Positions 11,377 through 22,300 of a DNA stretch of 64,000 bases are shown piece by piece (positions within the stretch are counted from its first letter, which is position 1; the number at the start of each line of letters is the position of its first letter). The DNA comes from Phallusia mammillata. Its lineage: Eukaryota > Chordata > Ascidiacea > Phlebobranchia > Ascidiidae. The DNA lies in assembly GCA_003260075.1 (NCBI GenBank), contig QLIY01000039.1, positions 1 through 64,000 on the forward strand, read 5' to 3'. Both the position numbers and the translations under genes were made by a program. The notes under the pieces are model-generated. The model searched no databases, was not told the origin of the DNA, and saw only the letters and a list, made by a program, of their open reading frames with translations.

Positions 11377-14300
11377 CTACACAGTTAAGGGCACGTGATT
11401 GAAGTAATTTGACCAATGAACCCAGCTGTATCCATTGTCACACGAATTTTTGTTCCCGCTTTTGTGTACAGCAGACCGGAAAGTCCAATACATGAAATAG
11501 AAGTTGCACATTTCGTCTGTGTGCTTGGCTCCGATGTATGTTGTACGATTTCGTTTGCTCTCCATCACACATCTTGCTGCCTGGATAACATAATTTTGTT
11601 TGTTGCTGTGCGTCAAGTAAATCCTGTGTTCTGCGTTAATTTGGATTTCAAAGGTGTAAGCCTAAATGTATAGGCTACACAAACCTAAAAGTCAGCTTAA
11701 ATTCTTCTGTTCGACTCCGCTCTTAAACTGTCGTGGACATGTCTGTCCCTGTTTTCATTATTGTTTGTAAAAGTTGCACTGTCAGGCTAACTGACCATGT
11801 TTGATACACAAAGTAATCTGCACCTAATACCGTCGTGGTAACCGAAACGGGATTTTTGAAAAGCTCAGTAACAACAACACTAACAATAATAACGGCAACC
11901 AGCACGTGCCCAAACTACACTTACCAACCAATCGCCGTTCCGAATTCTAATGTTTTTGTCTGTAACCGGATAAAATGCTTCAGGTTTCTGTGGGTTCTTT
12001 TCCCCAATTAACGTCCAAACTCCGTTCTTAACAACATATCCGTATATCATCTTTCCCAGGGCGTGTGCGTGAGTCCGGAAAGCAAATGGATGCATCACTA
12101 CGTTTCCGTGGTATCTGTGTGTAAAGATTAGCTTGAGTTTGACTACTGAACACAGTGTATAGTATTTTCTTTCGCTATGACTGTTTGTTGCGTTATTTGC
12201 ATGTGGTATAGAAATGGAATTCCTAGCAGCTTGTTGTTGCGTTATGGAAGTATTTTGTTCAGTTTTGGGGGCCGCACAAATATATAGAAAAAGCCGCTAG
12301 CGACCCCTTCCTTAAAAGAATACCAAAAATAACAGAAATATGGAATTAAAAGCACGAAAAATTGGTAATTCAAGATACTGTGGTCATGTATTGGTAAAAC
12401 AGTAGTAGTTGAAAATCACGATTTAAGCTTGTCAACTTGCTTGCAGTTACGTTATGACAACATTTAAGTTATGACAACTTGCTTGCAGTTACGTATCACA
12501 CATATCTGACGTTACTCACTTGCATACAATATCCAAGTCCTTCTTAGAATGTTTTGGAATCGAGCCATCCGAAGAAGCCAAAACATAAATGCCAGCGACT
12601 TTAGGTTGAGGTTGGATCGTAGCTACGGCCGTTACGGATATTTTGTGAATTCCGTAAGCTGTAGAAATAAAGTCACCTTTGAGCTTGTGCGAAAAATATG
12701 TGTTTGAATTTTCGTCCCGTTAAAATTGCAGTATCGTCTTTAAGGATGTAATGACAATAAGTTGTGCATAGCAACACTACAACTTCATGTTTGAATTTAT
12801 TTGTTACTACTGGTATATAGTGGATAAAATAAATAGTTTCTAGATATAAAAAAAAACATTTGCAAATAGTTTAAGTGTACTCTATGGAAAACCTGCTTAG
12901 GAAAGTAATTTTAAAAAAATAAAAAAGTGCTCTTAGAAACATTAGTCAAAAAACTGCATTCTTTTAAAGCAGTCAAAACATAAGACATTTGAACGTCCAC
13001 TAAATGTCAAACTTACTGTCTGCCGCCGCCATGGATTTGAAATGAACTTGTAGAGTCAGATATTTCACGTCAGTTAGAGCTCCGACCTGAAATCCAACGT
13101 CCTTCGGAAGGTAAAAAGCTGGAGCGTCCTTGGCCCAAGCCCACAAAATCGTTTCTTTTCCAGTACAAGTTGGTGCTTGCACGAACGAACCTTTCTTTCC
13201 GCCGTGCATTGCCCCACCGCAATCCCTAACCAATAAAATGAGGTGTTTTAGTATCCACTTTCTTGCTGCTTAACTGTCTCTTCAAATCCTGGGCAATCGC
13301 TACTTTTCGTACTATTCTCGTAGTTTTCATAGGTTTATGTCAGTGACTCTTTGGTTTGAGGGATTTTCAAGCAAAACGCGACGCCTTTTAGTATCAACTT
13401 TTCTGCTATTTCATGTCCTAATTTGTATGTCAAAGGTGGGCCGAAAAATAAAACTTTTGCAGTAGCATATTTTCGCAAATGTTGTTGCGCCACATTATAA
13501 TGTACATTAAATTGTCGTGCAGTTTCTAGTTCTAGAAAAACCATTGATACAATTTTTGTAATACCGACAAAAAACATTTTGCGACGCCCAAATAAGCACT
13601 GATCCGTTTTGTGCATAAATAAAAATCCACCACAAACCTCATTCACAACGTGCTTTAAATTGGGTTAAAGGGATAAATTCGTTTAACTACCATTTGCAAA
13701 AGCTTTTTGTGCAGTACATGTGTTTTTATCTTACATAGATTCACCACTAAAATTTTAATCAAGGAAAATGCCCAATGTATTATCAGTGCAATTAAATGCA
13801 TAATCGGGGTCTACAAATAGCAACGTTTTCATCCAAGTCATAGCCGTAAAAGGGAAACGTTTATTTGCGTGACTGCTGCGACGTGCCATGGACCATTTCC
13901 CGGATAAAACACAGCCCTAACAAGCACTAATCACACAACCAGTGTATTTGAAACTCTCACCATACGCTCAACGTTGTAGAGCCCGGTTCTTTACATCCAT
14001 ACAACAACATGTGATGAGCAACGCTCTGTATAGCATGGGGAATATACTCAACTGTAAAACATACATTTTGTTAATTTGATATGTTATAAAAGCCTTGTCT
14101 ATAATTTTCTTTAGTGATGTAGCAATTGTGAAGCCTATCTTGTAGTCACCCAAAATTTTTTTATTAGTTTAAATCATTGCCGAAATTTAAGAAGTACCCC
14201 CAATTATTTACTTCTGTCCTTTTGCAAGGTTGCTTATAGTAGCTTATTTTTTTACACACATGTTTTTACACAACAATCACCAAACTATCGGTACTTCGGT

Positions 14301-16113
14301 AAAAAAAACTTGCTAACATGAAGGCGTAGCCTAAATGCAGACAAGCGGTTATGGCCACTCAAATATAATGAAAGCACACTAGGCTTATTCAAGGCGTAAA
14401 CCAAATTACATCCTAAAGCCTCGCGTGATTTACTAAAGAGTTATATAGACCTATAATTATTTTCCCAAAGGAGCTAAAATGACCTTTGCCTAATATTTGG
14501 ACATTTTCAGCGTACATTTTTCTCGTCAGGTTCTAACAGTAATAAAATTGCAAATTCATTGACTCATAGACAAAAATATACGAAATGTAAAAGTTTGGGA
14601 GTTATTGAAAAAATACATCAACTTACTAAGGTAAATGGTGTCGCGGGCATCATACTTGGATAGTTTGACTGTTGTGCATAAGTATGTATCATCCTGCAAA
14701 CAAAATGTAAACATAACAAACAGCCTACAGTCTTGCCATATGGGAATGCTTGAGAGACCGGCTCGATTCGGTATATTGACTTCAATAGGCCTTGTGGTAT
14801 GATTTATGCACTCAGTCACTTACATAAAAGTAACAGTAAGAAGCAGTTAGAAAGGCTAACATTTGTCCTGTACGTTTTGTAAGAAATCAGAGGAAGTTAT
14901 CAGGGGAACAAAATACACAGCTCTAGTTATTTTATAACCCGCGTTTACAAGATTGTTCTGTACTGTCCCAACAAAATCTGTGCTACCAATGGAAAGTTTT
15001 ATTTTAAAACTCACGTGACTGATGTTGACTGCAGGCATGCGAATGTTGATGTTGAAACGGTTACTACTTCCTGATTGACTCTTTGACGAGCTGTAAACCA
15101 AAATGTGTAATGTGTAATGATTAAAAAAATAATAAGCTGCAGACCGTGCACACTGTTTCGACCTATAAGGTCTCATCAGTACAACTGGTGACGAGAGATC
15201 GGTCGTATTAGCTAGTGTAGGCATCCAACGGCACTCCAGTTTGTAAGGAGTAACAGGGTAAAAACCCATGCATAACCTATTCTGTGCGATGCCACCATAC
15301 ACCACAGAGGAAACTGGCTCACAATGGCCAAGCAACTGCTAGGTCGGAACAGTATGCACTGTCTGCAGTTATCGTTTATTGACTCGATGCTTTTACATTC
15401 AAAGAATAATGTAAAAGAAAAACCGTGGACCGCAACTATACTACAATAAAGAAACAAAATGTAGCACTCACACAGTGTCTGTAGAGTCACTGCGTACTTT
15501 TAAGTCATCATCATCATAATCTTCATCTAAATCGAATGAATCTGCATTTCCTTTGTCACCATCATATTCGATTAAATCCGGTTCCTCGATAAAATCAAAG
15601 CCGTATTCTTGTTCGTCTGAACATTTGTTTGGTTAAAAAATGGTCCATAAACTTTCGTTTTTTTAATATAAATTTAGTTATAAAAGTGTAGTTTGTGTTG
15701 AAAATCAAACCCAAAAGTAGTTTTGCAGTGATAAACTGTTTTTAGAACTAAAAATCATTAAAAATTGTGGAATGATTGAAAACTAACATCTTCAGTAGGC
15801 ATTTTTCCACAAATATTAACACAAACGGTCTAACCCAGTTGGTCTCAACCTGGGACCTTTCAGGGGTCCATTGTCCATGAAAAATTGAGAACCACTGGCT
15901 AACCTCTTACTACAAATTAGAATAACAAACGAATAAATGATTATTACCTCTTTCGCCATCGGATGCTTCTATGGGGCCAAACAGATAATCCAAATCATTT
16001 TCAAAGTTTTGCAAAGTTTCAAATTCGTCCAAATCGGTATCAATATGACCTTCGCAAAACGCTATCAACACAATACAAACTACCAAGCACGCCAAACTCC
16101 TATTGTGTGTCAT
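11377..16113 (-). CDS. PHM: peptidylglycine alpha-hydroxylating monooxygenase, nine exons
   Basis: Exons in coding order: 15948-16113, 15472-15616, 15015-15090, 14627-14693, 13961-14051, 13017-13225, 12520-12658, 11925-12114, 11377-11580. All phases close, giving 428 residues. PHM is a copper- and ascorbate-dependent secretory enzyme that hydroxylates the alpha carbon of glycine-extended peptides, the first step of C-terminal amidation. A signal peptide spans about 1-22, and an acidic linker rich in Asp and Glu covers about 25-100. The core begins at RMPAV. CuA ligands fit His164, His165 and His243; CuB ligands fit His313, His315 and Met385. The TDEMC and KVAGIY...ASSDGSIP blocks are family-typical. 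The frame ends about 40 residues after TDEMC with no lyase (PAL) domain, so it is monofunctional. An upstream in-frame ATG at 16179 exists, but the chosen one abuts the signal peptide. Confidence 0.93.
14721..14812 (+). repeat. family A SINE body fragment, in a PHM intron
   Basis: Contains GCCTACAGTCTTGCCATATG, GGAATGCTTGAGAGACCGGC and GGTATGATTTATGCA, which match the SINE body elsewhere. The tRNA-like head is missing. Confidence 0.7.
15112..15420 (-). mobile_element. MITE of the GCTGCAGACAGTGC family, in a PHM intron
   Basis: Near one end is AAGCTGCAGACCGTGCAC; near the other is CACTGTCTGCAGTTATCG with ATTGACTCGATGCTTTTAC outside it. The two are inverted copies. The interior (TCTCATCAGT..., CCAACGGCACTCCAG..., GGGTAAAAACCCATGC) matches the other copies in this window. 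There is no coding capacity. The transposase class is not determined. Confidence 0.75.
15838..15893 (+). mobile_element. tiny hAT-like inverted-repeat remnant
   Basis: CAGTTGGTCTCAACCTGGG at the left and AATTGAGAACCACTGG at the right are inverted copies of the hAT-type CAGTGGTTCTCAACC end. CTAACC flanks both sides, which is an imperfect target duplication. Confidence 0.5.
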
Positions 16114-16289
16114 CTTAATATTTAAACGATATACGTTAGCACACTGCAAGCTCCAACATGTACGAAAAGGATTATGCACATTTTACGTAGGCACACTTTG
16201 ATTTCCTCCTTGAGGAACAGACTGCCTACTACTGTTACACAATCGATTATGTTTTTTTTTCGAACCATATGTTGTTGCCTTGCATATTT

Positions 16290-17300
16290 ATGTCAAGCTA
16301 CATCGTTTCTCAATAGTTTCTCACCGTTAAACTCTTTACTCAAATTGTCCAAAGCTTTCTTGGCATGTAGTTTATGAATTATCTGTCTTTTGTAATGCTT
16401 GATTATATCGTGAACAACCTATTGTTTAAGCGAATTCCCCATATTTTCCGTCGCAGAAGTATTTCTTTAAACTGCCCAAAACCTTTTTCGCATGTAGTTA
16501 TCAATTCTGTGTCTAACGAGTATGCTTTTGTAATGATTGCTTATATATTGAGCAACATATTGTTTAAGCAAATTCCTAAAAATACTTTCGTCGCAGAAGT
16601 ACGTATTTCTTAAAACTGTCCAAAACTTTTTACACAGACCATCCATCCTATATCAAAAGCATATGCTATTGCAATCCTTACTTGTACTAACCAATATACA
16701 GAACGTTGTTAAAGCGAGTTTCCTGATTCTTTTACGCAGCAAAGGTTATTACTCAAACTGTCTAAATCAGTGTTTCTCAACCTGGGGGTCGCCAAGCACT
16801 TTTGAGGGGTCGCGGAGACGTAACCGAACACGGAATACTTTATCTGTATCATAAAAACTTTCCCTATGACTTTTGTTTAGCATGTAGTAACTCACACGAC
16901 CGTTTGATTTAGAACGGGCGCAACATTATTTGCGATTGTATACTTCTATAATTGCGGGTTTTGGTTTTTCTTAACATAAAAAAAACACGAAATAGTGAAA
17001 TAGTTAGTGAAAAATAGGGGTTTTCCGGAATACAGCAAAACGCCGAACTATTGCAGCCACGTTAAGATTGCAAATGTGTGATGAACACAATCAACACATG
17101 CTGGTAGTTAAACTTCTTGTGTGTGTGCGTATGTATAGGGGTCGCGTGGTGTTAGAAAATCTCTAAAGGGGGTCGCATAGTAAAAAAGGTTGAGAACCAC
17201 TGGTCTAAATCCTTTCACACAGTTTATGTATCTGGTGTCTTCGACGTATCCTGTTAAAATACCAGTTCTTAGAACCACAAGCAAGATATATCGCTAAAGC
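16290..17300 (+). repeat. diverged tandem repeat, unit about 120-145 bases, split by a hAT element
   Basis: Units begin near AAACTGTCCAAAACTTTT and contain GCATGTAGTTAT, TTTTGTAATG, TATTGTTTAAGCGAATTCC and GTCGCAGAAGTA. At least three units run from about 16340 to 16767; a further unit is interrupted at 16768 and resumes at 17203. No coding frame is conserved between units. Confidence 0.7.
16768..17202 (+). mobile_element. non-autonomous hAT element, 435 bp, perfect 8-bp target duplication
   Basis: The left end is CAGTGTTTCTCAACCTGGGG and the right end reads GGTTGAGAACCACTG, forming inverted repeats. GTCTAAAT occurs immediately left (16760-16767) and right (17203-17210), the 8-bp duplication expected of hAT transposases. 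There is no transposase frame inside, so it must move in trans. It sits within a tandem repeat unit. Confidence 0.92.
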
Positions 17301-19390
17301 TCTAACACTTTTCTGTCCCAAGAAACTTTGCCTATACAGCCAAACAATTATTAAGATCCAAAGCACATGTTGCTGTAATACTCTAAATACGTTTGGAATA
17401 ATGTACCTCCAAAGAAAGATTACTATAAAAAAATTGTAATGCGAATATTTTTTTAATTGTTTGATGGTCATGGCTAACAAAAGAAAAGTCCTTGGCCAAA
17501 AGGGTGGTGCCCTTCGTTTTTGCTGATCGTAACCTTTTCATCAAACTGTCTCCTGGCCTTCTCAAAAGCTAGTGGAAACTATACTTGTGGTACAAATTTG
17601 CCAAAATGCATTAAAACTGATGGCAACGTTTGTGTTAACTGCGTATCTCGTAAGTTTAAAATACCAATCTATTAGCGAATTAATTTCATACATAAAACAG
17701 TCAGCAAAAATTAAGCGTACACGCTGTTTCTATGCCATGGACTATACCCCAAAACAGCTGCGAATAGTTTATTCACATCACGTCTTACCCTATGGCGTAC
17801 TGCAGATATTAAGCAGAAACCCAAACGCCACCCAATTAACGCCGTTGGTAAACACTTCCATACGCCCCAACTGGTTTACAATGCAAGGAAGCAATAGATT
17901 GGCGTCTTTTCTTTCGCTTTTCAGTCGCTCAATGCGTCAACGCTATGGAGGTTTTCGATATTGATTTCAAGAATAGTTTTAGCACTCGCATTCATTTGCT
18001 CGGGGATAAACAGTTAAAGAAATAAATGGGTGATTTTTTTCACTTGTCTAACTGTTATCTATGCCGGATGTGCAAGCTTGGGTCAATGACAACTACTAAT
18101 ATTGGACTGCGCACTTTTATTTACTATAATTGTAGGTTTGTACCAAATAGATTTATATTGAGTTACACAGTTGCCATCAAAATTTGCAAATGATTCTGGC
18201 TCTAATATTAGTGCAAAGAAAACGCCGGGCGCATTGCTCTGCTTAAAAACAAAAAAGGAGTTGGATTCCATTTGAAGCAATGCATTGAGATAATTTCTAC
18301 ACGTCTTTAAAAATCTAAACGTCTTTGCGGTACATACAACCTTTTTTGAGTTGGTCGCATTTGACCTGCGCACCTCAGGTTTTATGCCCTTAATCTATGT
18401 CATAGATTTTATGACCTTGCCACTGGCCTCTTATAGATTTTCTTTTCTCCTTTATGCATACTCTTTAACGTACGAAAGTCATAATTTGATCATTTATGAT
18501 GACAACAGCGATTGTAAAACCGTTTGCCTTACGATTTATTCTTTATAAGCTCACAGGCAGTTTTAATTTCTATCAAGCTGCAGTTTTAGGTCCTGGTATA
18601 TTTAGCCTACCATAATTTTGTGTTGTTACTTTACCACGTTTACCTGTGTTTTGTAATCCTTATGTGGATTTCAAGACAGCAGTGTTTGAGCGTATCTTTG
18701 TTATGGTTTACCACTTTACATGTCCAGCCATTAGTGCAACGTGCGAAGGCTTTTGGCAGCCGTAAAACTACGCGTCACGCACTGTCTTTTCAAGATGGTT
18801 TTACGTGCTTACTTTTATATACCTGTGCTACAGAGTTGTAAATAAGCCTGAAATTGGAGCTCGAACCCAAAAGTACAAACCCGAAACCCGGCCCAAACAC
18901 GAATCGTTTTTGAGAAGTCCGTTTAGGCCCGAAAGTTTTATTGACAGGCCTATACATTGAAGCCTCAGGAAAGACCAAGACGAAAGGTAATGTGCCTACA
19001 AGACGACAGTTAATGGGCCTACAAGTAAGAGAATGTGTTTTTATTTTAACCTTTCACATTGTCTACAATATAATAGGCAGCTAAATTCTCAGATAATAAT
19101 GTCAATCTTGTGAAGCACAACCTTTGAAATATCGTTTTTTAAGTTCAATATTCAGAAAATGAAATCAAAGGTGGCAGCACCGCAAAGTATAAGGTCAAGA
19201 TATTCGTACAGTGTTTATCAGATACTTTTAAATAATTTTCCGGAACTTTTAACACAACAAAAATATATGAGCAAACCTTTTGTATTCAAAAAATTTGATG
19301 AAGTTTATGCATCATACAAATATCAGTACAACGATGAAACAAGTGGCAAGTTGTTTGGTAAAAAAGGTCAAATTGCAACTTAACCCCGGG
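17301..19390. other. intergenic, no gene supported
   Basis: A 130-codon frame at 17572-17964 and a 74-codon frame at 19159-19383 show no domain, splice partner or compositional support. At 18850-18930 there is a run of GAACCC-type motifs resembling the end of a hAT element, but no partner end was found. A reverse-complement AATAAA near 19040 may serve the TRPN transcript. Confidence 0.5.
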
Positions 19391-22300
19391 TCATCTCCCA
19401 ATGTAACCTCCAGCATCGTCATACGTGACGTTGTGAGGTCCCGATAGCGGCGTCAGAACGGCGTCCGGGTGACCCTTACTGACCCCGTTTCTGTATTTTC
19501 GATGGTTATTGCTTGCATCATCAGCCATCACGTTGTATTCGGCGTCACGTCGCAGTGAGGAGAAAAGATCGGCGTCGGCTTTGTTTTTACCCTGCACGAA
19601 TAATAAATATTGTACGCCAGATATATTCAAGGCGTTACAACGAATCGAGCCGGCCTCCCAAGCATTTTCCTATGACATTGGCTAGAAAGATCTAGCCTGC
19701 GGTGGGATTCGAACCCACGATAGGAGCCTTTGCGGGCCCTACCAACTGAGCTACACCTATCTGAATAAATAAATATAGTACGCCAGGTCTGTTAAGGGCG
19801 TCATACCGAATCATCCGGCCACTAAGCATTTACCACCGTATGGCAAGGCATAGGCTAAACATCTACCTAGCAGTGGGATTCGAACCCACGACAGAAGCCT
19901 ACGTGGAAATCTAACAACTGAACTACACCTGCACAAATGAACATAACTATAGAATACGTGGATATGACTTTCAGATACGACCCAAATTCAGATACAAAAC
20001 ATGACCTAAGTTGGTGCCGTCAGTTCATATTCCGTAGAAAACTCATAACGATAGGACAGGCGGCTTCCTAAAAGTCTGGGGCACATATTTTACTTTGTTG
20101 TTCCAACGTGGGGATTAAAGATCCGCTAGTTGACGTAACAGAGTTACAAAACAGTGCAAATTGGCTTCCTTAACTCGATGTTTTAAACCAACTTGTTTAG
20201 AGTCACCAAGTTTTTGCCACACAGCTCCAAACAAACATTGCTAATGCACACAAATAACATCAAACTTCCATCATACCAGAACACAATACATTGGTATTGA
20301 CAACAACGCAATAAAACACCTACCTTCCGCGTCCAGTACTTTTGTCGTATCACCGCCCAATCCACAACCTGTTCTAACGTTGCGACTCTTGCACCAGTTT
20401 CAATTGTATAATTTCTCTTACGATTGTCATCAGCTTCGCGCGCATCAGCAGTTGGCGAGTGGTCCTGTAATGGAAACGTTAAAGTATTTTACAGCTTACA
20501 GTAATGATGTGACATCGAAAATTTTAGGCACGGCATAGGCTTACACTTAGCAAACCTAGGCTAATGCCTTCGTTGGCACCATCATCAGGTACAATGAGTC
20601 AGAAAGTCACAACTGTCTGCTAGACTGCACAACTGTGGGTTTCACTGTTTCTTGTTTTCTGGGCAATTATTGTTTCAACACTTCAGGAACTGATGATGCC
20701 ACATAGGCGAAATATATATATTCCCTTTTTGAACCGACTGATTCTGTTTTACCAAGGATTTTATCGTCCGTTGGTTTTACTGTATTATCGTCAGTTTAAG
20801 CCATGCTGTTGATGGTTTTGATTTATTACTAAAGTTCCGTTTTGTTATTGCAAGTACAATCTTTAGAAACATTTTTTTTACAAAATACAAATGTCAAATT
20901 AATCTTCACTTACCGATGTTGACGAATTCCAACTTCGATGGTTCATTATGACGCCATAACCATCGTCCACGTGATTGACGACATGGTCCTCCTCCTCAGT
21001 TAGATCGATGCCGACGTCACAAGCCCGACCTTGTGACGTAACAAACTGTTTACAAATTCTGACACACCAAAATTTACATTCATTTTAATATCTCAACATA
21101 CCCTTGTGTTTTACGCAAAGACGAATATACTGGAAACAGGTGATAAAGAGATTGATTGGAGCTGGGGATAAACTCGTCTTTTTCATGTTACGAATTAACT
21201 TCGCGCGTCCAAATTTCCACTCTGTGTCTGATTGAGCCTGTGTGAGATATGAAAACAGTAATGTTATACTTCGGCATAGATTTGTTTCATTAAAAAACGA
21301 AAAAACTAATGTAGCCCTCCCGCTTACAACTCTAATCTGATCTACACAACATTTAAAACATTACCTGAATTCTTTGGTAAGTATCAGACATCATGGCAAT
21401 GAGCAAGTTGATGAGCACGATGAGTGTGATGATGTGATAAAGACCAAACACAATTTGGACCAGGTAAATAGTGAAATTCGGACTCTGGTTGATCGGAGGC
21501 AAGTTATCGGGTTCTATAAGTCCGAACAATGCGAAGAAAAGTATTTGAAATGTGTCCAAGGGATTAAGAAGCCTTGCCTCGTCTGTTGTGGAACCTGCGG
21601 ATTTTAAATGAACTTTAAAACATTGTATCAAACTATCAATATCCATATCAAACTATCAATATCAATTAACTATCAATAGTTCAATAATAAGATGAACATT
21701 AATTCACAACTGGGAGCAGCCCTGAAGCGTCTATGGCTATGCAGACCAGCGATGCGATACACCGAGACTTTCTAACCTACGCCTTGCCATATGGTGGTGA
21801 ACGCTTGATGACCGGTTGATTCGGTATCACGCCTTGAATGAACCTGGCGTACTATGATTTAGTTCAATTGTATTGCGCCAGGTCTATTAATTAAGGCGTT
21901 ATACCGAATCTAGTCAGTATCCCAAGCATTCCCATATATGGCATAACTTAAGCTAGAAATATCTGGCCTGCGGTGGGATTCGAACCTACGACCGAAACCT
22001 ATCCGAGGTTTGTGCTTTACCAACTGACCTACACATGGTCAAATAAAGGTTATACTCGTTGCATTGTATGAAAAACAAGAGTTCACATTAAGCCTAAGTT
22101 CCCAATAGGAAACTATTAAACACTTATTTTCTATAGCGAGTTTCGTTAAAATTACGCATCTTATACAAAAATCTATTGTAATAAACAAATGCCTTATTTG
22201 TTACTTGTTTTTTGTTGGAATTTTTAAACTAATAAGGATTTTTCTTTAAAAAAACAATTACGTGTCATCGTGCCCAAAACACAAAAAAAACCTTTTCAGC

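Noticed and set aside
12431..12495. Short direct repeat of ACTTGCTTGCAGTTACGT in a PHM intron
   Set aside because: It is real but only two copies of about 20 bases; no function or family could be argued.
16111..16179. Upstream in-frame ATG of PHM as the start
   Set aside because: It would place about 22 polar residues in front of an otherwise well-placed signal peptide; the ATG at 16113 fits secretion better.
17572..17964. 130-codon plus-strand frame
   Set aside because: It has no domain, no splice partner and no conserved-looking composition, and lies in repeat-rich intergenic DNA.
19159..19383. 74-codon plus-strand frame ending next to the TRPN stop
   Set aside because: It lies in the presumed 3' region of TRPN on the opposite strand, with no domain or splice support.
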